Below, in pieces: positions 48,001 through 54,989 of a stretch of DNA of 64,000 bases (the stretch's first letter is position 1; each line of letters opens with the position of its first letter). Where the stretch lies: positions 98,257-162,256 of the forward strand of contig NZ_AWZU01000013.1 in the NCBI RefSeq assembly GCF_000472385.1. Reading direction: 5' to 3'. This stretch comes from Bradyrhizobium sp. ARR65 (GTDB lineage Bacteria > Pseudomonadota > Alphaproteobacteria > Rhizobiales > Xanthobacteraceae). The notes beneath the pieces are model-generated. The model searched no databases, had not been told where the DNA came from, and was given only the letters and a program-made list of their open reading frames with translations. Made by a program: the position numbers and the translations under genes.

Positions 48001-48265
48001 CAACACCACCGCGGCGACCCAGCAGGCCGCCGCGCCGACACAGCCGAACAACAACGGCCAGCCCTCGGTCATCATCGTCGAGGTGCTAGGCTATGGCGGC
48101 GGAGGTGCGAACCCATCGGACGAGCAGGACCGTCGCGATCGCGATCCAAATCAACGCCGCTCGCAAAATCCGGACAGCCCGGTCCAGGTCATCGGCGCAG
48201 GCTCTCTCGACCAAGATGCGATCGATCAGCTCACTTCGGAGGAGCGGAAACGTCTGGTCCAGTAG
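36005..48265 (+). CDS. Giant filamentous-haemagglutinin-like exoprotein (TpsA family)
   Basis: This is a 4086-residue two-partner-secretion exoprotein. The ATG at 36005 has AGAGGAAA upstream; the N-terminus has an extended basic stretch and a hydrophobic core (GTSLMALVLTSSNGALA), the long signal peptide typical of TpsA. The TPS domain (about residues 150-310) contains WTTFNVGAHTTVNFNQ, GQILGN-like SQILGNINAQGQVLVINQNG and IILGGASQINVGSLIAST, matching the conserved NPNG-type motif. The rest is a long beta-helix of repeated G/N/T-rich strands, ending in a short charged tail. No toxin-like C-terminal domain is visible. A Tyr/Trp-rich block interrupts it near residue 2900. It follows an STN/ECF/FecR switch. 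No TpsB outer-membrane partner is in the window. Confidence 0.93.
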   Translation: MSPRDKSVRARRAHHSRRDRSRALPLWPPRHGSATRRAWLAGTSLMALVLTSSNGALARPLGFYTGATSAPQIASDAASAAAQQAAAAATRTQNSLTRALQSMQAVQAAARSAAQASGASRTLPQVVVPNGLMPAGLQVAPNATWSGANAPTQSTSGGQTNVNIQQTAPQAILSWTTFNVGAHTTVNFNQQASTWTALNRVTGNLGPSQILGNINAQGQVLVINQNGIILGGASQINVGSLIASTADIANQQFLSKGIYSAQTGSTYAPSFTGATGKVIVEPGAQISTATPSSVTSGGGFVLLMGSEVDNAGVVVTPMGQAQFAAGDDFILRQGYSTTGSNQYSTTRGNEIAPVNHAGSLSGVVDNSGVVFARQGDITLAGHAIAQDGLLLSTTSVNQRGTIHLLNSASDATGSVTLTGNSLSAVLPETADVAALLPGLDPNATALNSQRDGLIAASGPNAQAVGQFDNLSMLADRKDLSRIEIVTGGLVDFQSGSQTMAQGGQVAVYAGQRVFAESGATIDVSGSQGVVLPMSANDISVNIQGNELRDSPANRDTGTLLNANVWVDARDLTLVPAGTGGYASDRYYTGGGLLEVSGYLNNTGHKIGEWTAVGGSITLSAPQVVAQTGSTFNISGGSVQYQGGYLQQTMLLGSDGHIYNINNAPSDLTYSAVANGFTVLHYVDGKLDKALTEVYLSPLGNRNAVWQDSYIVGRDAGSLNLSTPTALFEGTIVANVISGQQQINARPSGVTDGYKLTQNTGPLPGTLALGQYNGYGLANAYATDVKFDDVAPVTAGLDPTSALPADRVNTAWFDAPTLDGFGLGGLNINTSNKISVNAPLQFAPGAQIKLTAPVVDIAADITARSGSVSVGNILKGANNSTVLLATPAGGAELTLEAGATIDARGLWVNALTDPDSQSSLGFLNGGDVTFDSTGDLTLTGGSTIDVSSGGAILANGKTQGGKGGNVTLIAADPFSGAVTAGATLTLGSTIRAYGVNGGGTLTLSSPGNLVAPGAVVIGDSASFAGGTLAAGTTAPVALRLAQPLTIPAGQPLPFALIEPHTTLVYDVPTPVDVTIAAVPTAPTGADWTVPQGMDALQSRDSNGQTQFWGPGSVIPAGTVITAWSGTGHIPAGAVIPSNVFPSGIPVYPYTVTYAAGSVQARPMTYAAGAVMPAGTVLTQTVAVTPAPGLGPSFFSAGFSSYDINAGLGLVVASGASIAPTMPVYQFTANSYAARSGSDPASAMSLWLPPLFTENPITATLTQRAGASVTLRSVVRDAGGAVVGGGAIVVADGGSISVDPGQGIKLDAVGQITIDGRLTARGGNISLVNETDNSTDALRNFDSAGNGRGLSVWIGANAKVDVSGETHTASDIMGRAYGMVTDGGSIGLSGGAAFVILRPGAELDADGASITVNSAAGTSPTASGTALTLASNGGSIALSSSSGLYLDGSMHAAAGGLGAAGGGLSISLITPSFITQSFPNNIVPANVLVPSVMTVAQARPDSSLPADIAPGTDASSLVFGQATVSADMVKAGGFGRLSLSSGDYIQFSGNVSLTLGQSIALTAAAFTSGPAVPGTPDPSAPVPTGNVLLSAPYILLREPLATVPDGTNSGSIHNPSAAVIPTAATFEADANQIDIQGLILFSASAPNSMYAPGFADIRFVSKGDIRFLATGAGQTTRLSTDWNLDLIAAQLYPATGVVAIVTAGQNNFTAAQSDQPPTLTIGRSTDTIPDAPLSVFGSLTLAAPVVEQGGIVRAPFGTVVLGNNNPFDNRIPTQRLDVLPGSLTSVSMAGMIIPYGGTIDGVTYSYNGSSVRPTGLTNLTSDGWPVSGIMLDGQSINVQGGATLDLSGGGNLAGAGFISGRGGSVNVLNTPLANANPTTPVSKATDKVYAIVPGYASAYAPVAPENGAGDPAIGQQITIPAGVPGLPASTYTLLPSNYALLPGAYRVELGATSRMQMGTGPIGNGTYATAAYTGIANTGIKSALPSIVLITPGTAVRKYSQYNEESYSDFMIASATQFGGARPLLPADGKTLVVKFEIPSTSTSQPTGALSFDGTALFGAGQGGFAGQLVAQGVGEIYVDAPTSGFTGVSVRAADLDAIDAPRLMINGRDGIVNGVVTFQGGSDLFLRDGVTLTAGELFLVGGNITIGNNVTLSTIGQGPAPFDSTSLGMGYTTSFGTTVLALSNGNLDFLGSNGGSGTITIGAGSQLYSEGTLAFATNGASSIDPSAHFGSRNITLAVGSINIGDGGTIAAAGAPTGFLFNQALFDTLVNGDPTHAAPALQKITLSAASSINLFGTTGLDATGTGIDLVLNTPAIYGYGTAGDTATIAAGKITWNGIAGATPPALAAGGLGTGTGTLDLVASEIDFGKFVSLDTTTPSRVIYGFGNVNLTANAQIVSAGNSSLYVYQAPSTAAGAIFGQSGSGGNLTLSAPLLTGVQKSIMAYTAGGALSLTVPAGSAPSTATSTIAGAEIDLTGDSVAIASTILLPSGKLVVNATNDITLGGTSRVDLSGRPSRIQKATVYGFGGTAIFNSAQGGFTQAAGSVINVSAINANAGSITIGAGKGNVAVGGSLVGSATGSNTSGDFSVTAGTLADFAGLNVTLNQGGFFDARSFDIKTGNLTIGDGVRAHSVTVSVDGGSLDVNGTIEASGPAPGTIRLSALNDLILDPTAVLDAHGTVLQVDYYGQPIEAENRGHVELTTVQGVLQLDSGATMDLRVIDPKNVDHASGKQIVNYGDVVLNAPRTGETSGNIAINATGSLTIRGANSIALNAFWTYDLPDGSTISQATLDGYDTASTAFINAALGAAGQQAGLPGKLAGLTAYGSAFHLRPGVEITSSGDLSTSGDIDLAGYRYGPSADRQPMSATYGAGEPMALVIRAGGNVTIQGSISDGFKSAPAAPATYTIFDVTNSSYFQQNTRNGYTYWMDQNTDVYVVNDWTIPNDAFYNWWTFQYWNNLVDSNNHSYNPGDTIPAGTILSASNSYGFAFEASNMPTVAIVTRPAIPSAAATSPAASMLPAGSLSASIRVAAGADLAAADQRVLRTTQALNGQGNLTLNASAYNASLNGSSFSVLRTGTGSLELLAGGSFGEATPYGVYTAGTQSAPILSSDGSNSYDLIGKTSGGAAYAWYPEHGGDLLLSAQQDVTGYIQMADNSIRWVDSDRIGNWFGSQGGGGSSPDPTAWWINFGGWAKTSSSASGYSLVGFQGIGTLGGGNLTVIAGRNAGATNGGNTTTSTGLDLAVASTGRMLPDGTLLETGGGDLTLSVGGTLNSMNPLSGSNLASDYFGSVTDLRGDITVNAGSIGALAQDFRSASWTSVDPRTLDVNTIKRSIATPGPTFTPGDGTVDIATRGDLVLGGASDAGMAASVNVNGGPYTQANGTVAVSGGNTNFTLWTPATAIGLYAAGGDVAPLTGSTSNNIQNANGFYPGTLIVAAANGDIRFGEPGAASTGLPLEMIPSPSGQLELLAAGSIYGSGQVVAMSGADMSTLATPFHPVFSTGGVSSGSNAAPDAAFRNNNFNPIAFGEDMPVSNLHQGDAQPALVYAGVDIDDLTLGQKVTETSSFALGFTPAHSTWYLAAKPFEVIAGRDIIGTGGVRDVFLNTSPNGISLMQAGRDIIYQSVDILGPGLLQVQAGRNLYQGYYGSLTSVGDVVNPANDAGGAGITVLTGVGAKGPDYADFARLYFDPANQLPGDGTPLAGSGKVVKTYDQELLTWLQQRFGYTGSPAGALAYFLALPSEQQGVFVRQIFYEELTLGGREYNDASSPRFRSYLRGREAIATLFPDQDAHGNPITYAGGLTMISGFTKDALGNTYLADAGIHTQFGGAIQILDPGGQTIVGVEGVTPGAGAGLITQGRNSDIDIYSLGSILLGQSRIMTTFGGNILAWSATGDINAGRGSKTTTIFTPPLLNYDNYGNISQSPATPASGAGIAALATIPGTPPSDVDLIAPLGTIDAGEAGIRVSGNINLAALQIVNAANIQVQGTAAGLPTVAAPTGQLSLSANTTAATQQAAAPTQPNNNGQPSVIIVEVLGYGGGGANPSDEQDRRDRDPNQRRSQNPDSPVQVIGAGSLDQDAIDQLTSEERKRLVQ

Positions 48266-48418
48266 CCATTGATTGGTGCCTCTTGGAAATATGCTCGGCG
48301 GCGGTCCGCTCAAGTGGGGGATTCGTGCTCACTGTTAACGATCCCTTAACCATCGCGGCCTAGCCTGCGGTTACTTTCCGGTTAGGAGACAGCCCGGTTC
48401 GTTCCAGGAGAACAGCCG

Positions 48419-48769
48419 ATGCAGGTTGAAACACCGATCTATGACGTACTTGGCGCGCCCCTGACATTCTCGCCGCAGGCTGCTCGTTCGCTTGCCAGGC
48501 GGCTCCGGTTAAGGCGCGCACTTTCGAACGATGGCAAATCCTCGGTGAGCGTCGATCTCGCAGAGATACGGCATACGCCACGACCACCAGGCAACGTCGT
48601 TCTGGCGGCAAAGATCGTGGCATTGCAGGCGGAGACCGCGCGACTCGAAGCAACGACAGCCGGTCACCGGGCCGATTTCGAGCGTGAGCGCGCCGATCGG
48701 CTCATGGTTGAGCTGCTGCAGGCGACTGCGGAGACCACGGCGGCCAAGGAGGCTGCGGCGCAGCTTTAA
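48419..48769 (+). CDS. Small coiled-coil protein of unknown function
   Basis: The ATG at 48419 has AGGAG upstream. The 116-residue product has a basic middle and a helical, coiled-coil-like C-terminal half (AAKIVALQAETARLEATTAG to the end, Ala/Glu-rich heptads). No signal peptide or membrane segment. I do not recognise the family. It lies between the exoprotein gene and ftsZ on the same strand, with 150-165 bp gaps on each side, so it may be a separate transcript. Confidence 0.6.
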   Translation: MQVETPIYDVLGAPLTFSPQAARSLARRLRLRRALSNDGKSSVSVDLAEIRHTPRPPGNVVLAAKIVALQAETARLEATTAGHRADFERERADRLMVELLQATAETTAAKEAAAQL

Positions 48770-48933
48770 GTTCCTCTGCTGACCGTTGGCCGAGGTGCCT
48801 CGGTTGATGGTCACGGACAAGCTGCACGCCGACTCGCCCATCTAGCCGTGGAAACAGTGGCAGCAGACCGCAAGGCGGGTAAATAGTCGTCCGTATCTGG
48901 TTCCCTGCTCGCCAGAGAAATCGAGAGGCAGAA

Positions 48934-50190
48934 ATGGCCAACATTGCCGATATTTGCGAGATGAAGGCGCGCATTGCCGTGTTTGGGGTCGGCGGTGCCG
49001 GCGGCAATGCCGTCAACAACATGATCGCATCCGGGCTGCAAGGCGTCGAATTTATCGTCGCTAATACCGACGCACAGGCGCTCGCCAGTTCGAGAGCCGA
49101 GCGCATTATCCAGATGGGCGCCCACGTAACCCGAGGTCTGGGCGCCGGCGCGCAGCCCGAAGTGGGGCGCGCCGCAGCCGAAGAAGCAATTGATACGATC
49201 CAGGATCATTTGACCGGCGCACACATGGTGTTTGTCACTGCCGGCATGGGCGGCGGTACCGGCACCGGGGCAGCGCCTGTTATAGCCAAAACTGCGCGTC
49301 AGCTTGGCATCCTCACCATCGGAGTAGTCACCAAGCCATTCCACTTCGAGGGCCAGCGCCGCATGCGCTTTGCCGAAGCTGGCATCGCGGAACTGCTCAA
49401 GGAGGTGGATACCCTGCTGGTCATCCCAAACCAGAACCTGTTCCGGGTGGCGAACGAGAAGACCACTTTCGCCAATGCCTTCGCTCTGGCTGATCAAGTG
49501 CTTTATTCGGGTGTGGCCTGCATTAGCGACCTTATAGTCAAGCAAGGTCTGATCAATCTCGATTTTGCCGACATTCTCACCGTAATGCGCGAGAAGGGCA
49601 AAGCCATGATGGGCAGGGGCGAGGCTGCCGGCGCGAAGCGCGTGCTCGATGCCGCTGTGGGCGCCATTTCCAATCCATTGATCGAGGACCCCTCGATCAA
49701 GCGCGCCAGTGGTCTCATAATCTCCATCACCGGCGGCAAGGATCTCATGTTGTTCGAGGTCGACGAAGCCGCGACCCGCATTCGCGAACAGGTCGATGAG
49801 GACGCCAATGTCATCGTCGGCGCCACTTTCGATGAAAGCCTGGAAGGTATCGTCCGCGTCTCGGTGGTGGCAACCGGCATCGATAATCTTGGCGCGACGC
49901 GCCAGACGCAACCAGCAGGGTCACTCGCTGAACTCGCCCGCAGGTTGCGCAATGACGGTGGCATCGCCGAGAGTAGTGCGCCGCGGCCACAATCAACGCA
50001 ATTGACCAGTCCGGCGCTCCGCCCAGTGGGCCACCACCCCCAAGGGCCGCCGACAAAGCTGACTTCGGAATATGCGGGCCATGCGGCTCCACGGGGCCGC
50101 GATCCGTACGGTCGCTCCTCCGCTGTACGCAATTCAATCGAGCAAGCCATTATCGATATCCCGGCTTTTTTGGGCTGCAGAGCTAACTGA
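48934..50190 (+). CDS. ftsZ: FtsZ-like tubulin homologue (short paralogue)
   Basis: This is a tubulin-fold GTPase of 418 residues. The GTP site is complete: [13 protein letters not shown] near residue 18, NTDAQAL, the tubulin signature [11 protein letters not shown] near residue 108, and the T7 loop NLDFADI near residue 208 with its catalytic Asp. GAGAGG precedes the ATG at 48934. The C-terminal peptide reads [12 protein letters not shown], while the housekeeping form of alphaproteobacteria ends IPAFLRRQAN, so two Arg are replaced. The linker is only about 80 residues, and no other division genes are nearby. It is therefore probably an accessory FtsZ rather than the cell-division copy of the dcw cluster. 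Confidence 0.88.
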   Translation: MANIADICEMKARIAVFGVGGAGGNAVNNMIASGLQGVEFIVANTDAQALASSRAERIIQMGAHVTRGLGAGAQPEVGRAAAEEAIDTIQDHLTGAHMVFVTAGMGGGTGTGAAPVIAKTARQLGILTIGVVTKPFHFEGQRRMRFAEAGIAELLKEVDTLLVIPNQNLFRVANEKTTFANAFALADQVLYSGVACISDLIVKQGLINLDFADILTVMREKGKAMMGRGEAAGAKRVLDAAVGAISNPLIEDPSIKRASGLIISITGGKDLMLFEVDEAATRIREQVDEDANVIVGATFDESLEGIVRVSVVATGIDNLGATRQTQPAGSLAELARRLRNDGGIAESSAPRPQSTQLTSPALRPVGHHPQGPPTKLTSEYAGHAAPRGRDPYGRSSAVRNSIEQAIIDIPAFLGCRAN

Positions 50191-50229
50191 GCCTTCGACA
50201 TCGCGAAAGGCTGATCTGCTTGCCAGCCG

Positions 50230-51465
50230 CTATCCGCTGTGCCTCAGCGCGACCGAGGGCTCCAATCGTGCAGCCCGCTCGGCGGGCAGGAAGCCGAAAG
50301 CGATACCGATAAGGGTCGAGCACGCGAGCGCGATCACCGCCATCGCCTCGTTGAACTCAACCGGCCAACCAAGCGCCAATGGGATGACCCGCGCGCCGAC
50401 GTACCCCGTTGCAAGACCGAGCAGGCCGCCAATGCCGCATAGCAGGATTGCCTCCAAGAGGAATTGTCTGCGGATATCTGCTGGGCACGCACCTACAACA
50501 AGTCGAACCCCGATTTCATTTGTTCGTTCGGAGACGGCAATGAGCATGATGTTCATGACCCCGATGCCGCCCACAAGGAGCGAAATTCCCGCGAGCGCGG
50601 AAACGAGTAATGTGAATTGGCGATAAGTCTTGTCTCGTGTGTGGGCGATTTGGACCAGGTTTTGAACGCGAAAATCATCAGGCTTGCCTTCCGCAATCTT
50701 ATGGCGTTGTCGTAGAACCCGGCTAATCCAGGATCCTGCTTCGCCCATCGTGTCGGCCGACTCGGTTTTCACCAGGATCGTGTGGACAGCATCCGGGTTG
50801 GCCTGTGCGCGGCCGATGGTGAATTTCTTCGCGGACGACAGTGGAATGAACATGACATCATCCTGGTCACGACCGGTAAAGTCTTGCCCCTTCTCTGCGA
50901 GCACTCCAATCACGGCATAAGAGGTTCGTCCGATGCGGACGAATTGGCCCAATGCTTCGCCGCCGTGGAATAGTTCACGTGCAAGAGTCCTGCCGATGAC
51001 GGCCACCTTTGCGGCTGAGGCAACCTGCTCGGTACGGAACAACTGCCCTTCCGCCGGCGTCCAGCCGCGCGCATCGAAAAAGTTGGGCGTTACTCCGGCC
51101 AGGAGAGTTGACCAGTTGGTGTCTCCGGAGATGACGGTCTCTTGGTCGCCCACGAATGGCGCGGCGATCACTACCTCCGGGACCTCGCGCGCGACGGCAA
51201 CAGCGTCGCCCGCAGTGAGTGAAAGGCTGCTCCCGGCGGGCCGGCGGACACCCTGGGTAACCTGGGCGCCGGGCTGCACAAGCAGCAGGTTTGATCCAAG
51301 CGATGCGATCTGTCTGGATACTTCCGCGCGCGCACCCTCCGCCAGCGCAACCACGACCGACACGGCAGCGATCCCGATGATGATGCCGATAACCGCCAGC
51401 ATGGAACGCATCAGGTGAGCCCGCAGCGAGCGGACGGCGAAAAGGATGTAGCTCAATGACCTCAT
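50230..51465 (-). CDS. MacB-type ABC transporter permease
   Basis: This is a 411-residue permease of the MacB/LolE fold: an N-terminal membrane helix (LMRSMLAVIGIIIGIAAVSVV), a large periplasmic domain (about residues 50-280, with SLGSNLLLVQPGAQ) and three C-terminal helices (ISLLVGGIGVMNIMLIAVSE, then ILLCGIGGLLGLATGY). The start at 51465 overlaps the ATPase stop as ATGA. It works with the upstream ATPase and an adaptor to move substrate from the periplasm outward, driven by ATP. Confidence 0.9.
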   Translation of the reverse strand: MRSLSYILFAVRSLRAHLMRSMLAVIGIIIGIAAVSVVVALAEGARAEVSRQIASLGSNLLLVQPGAQVTQGVRRPAGSSLSLTAGDAVAVAREVPEVVIAAPFVGDQETVISGDTNWSTLLAGVTPNFFDARGWTPAEGQLFRTEQVASAAKVAVIGRTLARELFHGGEALGQFVRIGRTSYAVIGVLAEKGQDFTGRDQDDVMFIPLSSAKKFTIGRAQANPDAVHTILVKTESADTMGEAGSWISRVLRQRHKIAEGKPDDFRVQNLVQIAHTRDKTYRQFTLLVSALAGISLLVGGIGVMNIMLIAVSERTNEIGVRLVVGACPADIRRQFLLEAILLCGIGGLLGLATGYVGARVIPLALGWPVEFNEAMAVIALACSTLIGIAFGFLPAERAARLEPSVALRHSG

Positions 51466-52187
51466 CGGACCGCCTCCAGGGAAATGCTATGGCGTTGCCC
51501 GATGGCCATTCCCGAGTCGCCGACGATTTGTCCGTCTCGTAGCCTGATAGTCCGCTGCGCGTGCGCGGCCACTTCGCTGTCGTGGGTTACGAGCAGCACG
51601 GTCAGGCCGATGCGATTGAGTTTGACTAAGAGCGCGAGGATCATATCACGTGTCGCCGTGTCCAGCGCGCCGGTAGGTTCGTCGGCGAGAAGCAGATCGG
51701 GGTCGTTGACGATGGCGCGCGCGATGGCGACGCGCTGCTGCTCGCCGCCCGAAAGCTGCGCGGGCGAGTGATCAGTTCGCCCGCTAAGCCCAACCTGCTC
51801 TAGCGCCATCCTGGCTCTCGCTGCGGCATTCCGCAGCCGCTCGTGGCGGTAGAATAGCGGCAGCCCAACGTTCTCGAGCGCTGTCAAATCCGGTAGCAGA
51901 TTGAAGCTCTGAAAGACGAAGCCGATGCGGCGGTTTCGCAGTTCAGCGAGACGCCTCCGGGGAAGCTGGAGAATCTTTTCACCGTCGAGGAGATAGTCGC
52001 CTCGCGAGGGACGGTCGAGGCACCCAAGAATGGATAGCAACGTTGATTTTCCAGACCCCGACGGCCCTGTCACGGCGACGAATTCTCCGCGATGAATCTC
52101 CATCGATACCCGAGCGAGGGCCTGGACGGCCTGGCCGCCCAGCCTATGCTCCTTGAAAATGCGATCGAGCACGACCAGCGGTTTCAT
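51462..52187 (-). CDS. MacB/LolD-type ABC transporter ATP-binding protein
   Basis: This is a 241-residue ATPase with Walker A VTGPSGSGKSTLLSIL, signature LSGGEQQRVAIARAI, Walker B LLLADEPTGALD and the switch His in LLVTHDSEVAAHA. In most MacB proteins this domain is fused to the permease; here it is separate and overlaps the permease start. It begins nine bases after the adaptor remnant. Confidence 0.92.
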   Translation of the reverse strand: MKPLVVLDRIFKEHRLGGQAVQALARVSMEIHRGEFVAVTGPSGSGKSTLLSILGCLDRPSRGDYLLDGEKILQLPRRRLAELRNRRIGFVFQSFNLLPDLTALENVGLPLFYRHERLRNAAARARMALEQVGLSGRTDHSPAQLSGGEQQRVAIARAIVNDPDLLLADEPTGALDTATRDMILALLVKLNRIGLTVLLVTHDSEVAAHAQRTIRLRDGQIVGDSGMAIGQRHSISLEAVR

Positions 52188-52196
52188 CTGTGCAGC

Positions 52197-53193
52197 CTAT
52201 TGGCCAAATACCGCATGAGATTTGCTTTGATATCCGACTGCAATTTGGTCGCCGACGTTGATGTCGGAGGACACGATCTGGGTGAGCGAATCACTCGTCG
52301 CGCCCAAAGAAACGGTTGCAGGGTCCAGATGACCTGCCGATCTGCGCACCCAGACCACTCCCTTACCGGGTTCGGGCTTTGCTGCGTCGGCTCCTCTCGG
52401 GCGAAAATTCAGCGCTGCATTCGGGACGACAACTACGTTCCGCCGCTCCTCAATCGCGATCCTCGTATCTGCAGTCATCCCAGGAAACAGCAGCCCATCC
52501 GGGTTGGGCGCCGAGATCATGACGGTGTAGGTTACTACGTTCTGCACCATTTGCGGAGCTTTGCGTATCTCAAGCACGCGGCCCTCGAATGTACGACCCG
52601 GATGCGAGTCGACGCTGAACAGGGCCCGCTGTCCGGTTCTTACCGCGCCGATATCCGCCTCGCTGACCGAAGCATTGACGCGCATGTCCGACAGATCGCG
52701 CGCGATCGTAAATAGCGTAGGCGCCTGCAGGGTAGCGGCGACGGTTTGGCCAAGCTCGACGCTACGCCGAATGACTACGCCATCAATAGGAGATCTGATC
52801 GTGGTTCGCTGTAGGTCGAGCCGAGCCCGCTCCAGGGAGGCACGAGCGAGCGCAATTCCGGCCGCGTTGACTTGCTCGCGGGCTTTCGCAGCCGACAGCT
52901 CCGCGTCTAGAGCCTCTGCGTTCGCCCGCGCGTGCTCGGCGTCGCGCAGGGAAACGCCGCCGGTTCTCGCTAACGTCGCCTTGACCTGGAGATCACGCAG
53001 CGCCTCGCTCTGGTGAGCCTTTGCGCTTCCGACGGCGGCCCTGGACTCCTCATATAATGTCGCCGCGCGTAGCGGCGATGCAACGAAGATCATCGCCGCG
53101 CTCCTGTCCCGGCGTTGCCGGCCCCCACAGCGGATACACGAGAGCGAGCGCCAGGACACCAGTAGACGCGCGTGTGATGAGTCTGCGACAAAT
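52197..53193 (-). pseudogene. MacA/HlyD-type periplasmic adaptor gene with internal deletion
   Basis: The C-terminal two thirds are normal for a MacA-like adaptor: helical hairpin (YEESRAAVGSAKAHQ to ERARLDLQ), lipoyl half-motif TTIRSPIDGVVIRRSVELGQ, then barrel and membrane-proximal segments to the stop at 52197. The N-terminus is in another frame: RRLITRASTGVLALALVYPL followed by IAATRGDII and a stop near 53050. Between them the usual first lipoyl half (about 60-75 residues) is missing, and no good start codon precedes the membrane anchor. An open frame from 53240 spans the break but begins with unrelated residues. The transporter probably lacks a working adaptor. Confidence 0.68.
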
Positions 53194-53471
53194 GCTGGGC
53201 TGTGTGTCGAATCGAATGGGCCTAACCTCCCGTAACTCACGTGCGTAACGCGTCAACGGGGTTAGCACGTGGTCGATCCGGGCTCCGCCGGGATCGATGT
53301 TCAAACCCGGACAAACGCGCGGCCTTGCCGCGCGTTTGAATTCCGAAGCACATAGGCCGGCTGTCGCGAACGCCGGAAAACAAGCCCGGATGCGTTGCGC
53401 TGATAGCCTTCTTGATCGCGCCGCCAAATCATTACCAAGCGGCGCTGTTCACTTGTCTCGGCTTTGAGCCG

Positions 53472-53843
53472 TCAAGGCACGAAAACAGCCGTATGCGGAC
53501 TGTTGCTCGATGGCGCCGTCTTGCCTTGGGTGACCGGCGGTGGCGTGTTCAGGACGCCGTTGCCGGGATTTGCGTTCATGTTTGGCTGTGTGAAATGATG
53601 TGTGAGCAAGTTATCGGCTTCCACTGCGGGTGTCGTATGATCTGCACCTGAAAGCGGGCTCCCTTGACCAGGAACGATGAGGCCCGATCTCCCGGGATTA
53701 TTTGTCCCGTTCAAAAACGGCTGGCTAGAAGTGGTCAGACCGCCGGCGCCTACGGCCGTAAATAGATGGTCAGATGCGTACCCGACTGAGCCCCATGCAA
53801 GTAATGACGTACTGGTTGCCAAAGCGATTGCGAGCTCTCTCAT
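53472..53843 (-). CDS. Small secreted protein of unknown function
   Basis: The ATG at 53843 is preceded by AAGGAG and starts a signal peptide (MRELAIALATSTSLLAWG, cleavage near GYASDH), which is stronger evidence than the longer frame to 53951. The 123-residue product is low in charge and rich in Gly, Asn, Pro and Thr, with no cysteine and no domain I recognise. It is probably periplasmic or extracellular. Confidence 0.6.
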   Translation of the reverse strand: MRELAIALATSTSLLAWGSVGYASDHLFTAVGAGGLTTSSQPFLNGTNNPGRSGLIVPGQGSPLSGADHTTPAVEADNLLTHHFTQPNMNANPGNGVLNTPPPVTQGKTAPSSNSPHTAVFVP

Positions 53844-54989
53844 CAGCTGCTCCTTGATATTTCTCTTCGTTGGAATTGACTCCTTTCCATTGACGCTGAC
53901 CTCATCCGCCCCGCGTCGTTGGCTATCCTTAGATGCAATTCGTCCCTCCACGTTCCGGCGGCACGTGAAATTTTCTCAAAATTATTTGGCTCAAACCAAA
54001 CCAGCGCATCGCTGAAGGCAAGTTTATCGACGCATGTATTTGTTTGTTAGTTTCTGACAAGAAAGTCAGGAACGGGTGACGGGCTGACTCTGTTGAGCGA
54101 TCACCGCCGGACCTTTGACCAAATAGCGAAATGATCGGCTGGCGCGGCCGTCATCACAGATCTTCGGAGTCAGAAAGGTCGCGCAGCAATACGGCAATGC
54201 GTCCGGAGTAGATGGCGAAGCCGACATCTACATCGACAAGCGACGACATCGTCGGTCGGCCGACACTGACTGACGCACTTGTCGTTGCAGAAGCGTTGCC
54301 ATTTCGATCCGTATCAGCTTCAACAATTGAGAGTCCTCAAGAGCGGATGATGTCGCGGACGTCAACTTATCACGACACTGAAGAGTGCCGCCCGGAGAAG
54401 CCCGCTCGCCTGGCTTGCCGCGCTCATTGTACCGCAAAGTCGTACTGGCCAAATGGTGACTTGATCTGGATCAGACAGGTCCCGGGTGCAGGCGCTTGAA
54501 ACGGCATGAGCTTTGTACAGCCGAACTAAATGGGCTCTCAGCGGCTCGTGCCAAACTTGTTCTGAAGGAGCCCGATTTGGGCGCCTACAAATGCGCTCCT
54601 AGGCGGAAAAAGGCACCTGATTCCATTGCCGCCTCTCTAAACCATTGAAATCGCAGCAAATGCAACCGCCCTCCGAGCGCACCAAGCGTTAAGCGCGCCA
54701 GGGCTATAAGCCGCCGATACGAAGGCATTTTTTCTTTCCTCTACGCGCATTGTTCCGCGCAAATCTTTACTGTTTAATCTCGGACGTCTTCGACTGAGGT
54801 CCTTGATCAATCGAAAGTTGATTACGTGGCGACCCTCGTTCAGGTTTACTCCAGCACTTTGTCCCATATGGGAGGTCACCTCGATGCCGCTCCCGTTTTC
54901 CATCAGCGGCTTTGTCGCGATATCTTCCATTGGCGCGTCACGTTAGCCGCAAGCTGATCGCTCGATCGGAGTTGGCCAGGAGTTTCCGC
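53844..54989. other. Long intergenic region, no gene recognised
   Basis: About 1.1 kb separates the small secreted-protein gene from the decarboxylase-like gene. It is AT-richer than the surroundings, notably near 53940-54060. A 97-codon frame at 54637-54930 on the minus strand and a 95-codon frame at 54212-54499 on the plus strand have no ribosome site or family character, so they are not called. Confidence 0.5.

Noticed and set aside
36005..48265. Contact-dependent inhibition (CdiA-like) toxin
   Set aside because: There is no VENN-type border, no toxin-like C-terminal domain and no small immunity gene directly downstream.
54637..54930. 97-codon minus-strand frame upstream of the decarboxylase-like gene
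   Set aside because: No ribosome site, no family character and a start overlapping the neighbouring leader; recorded only as part of the intergenic region.
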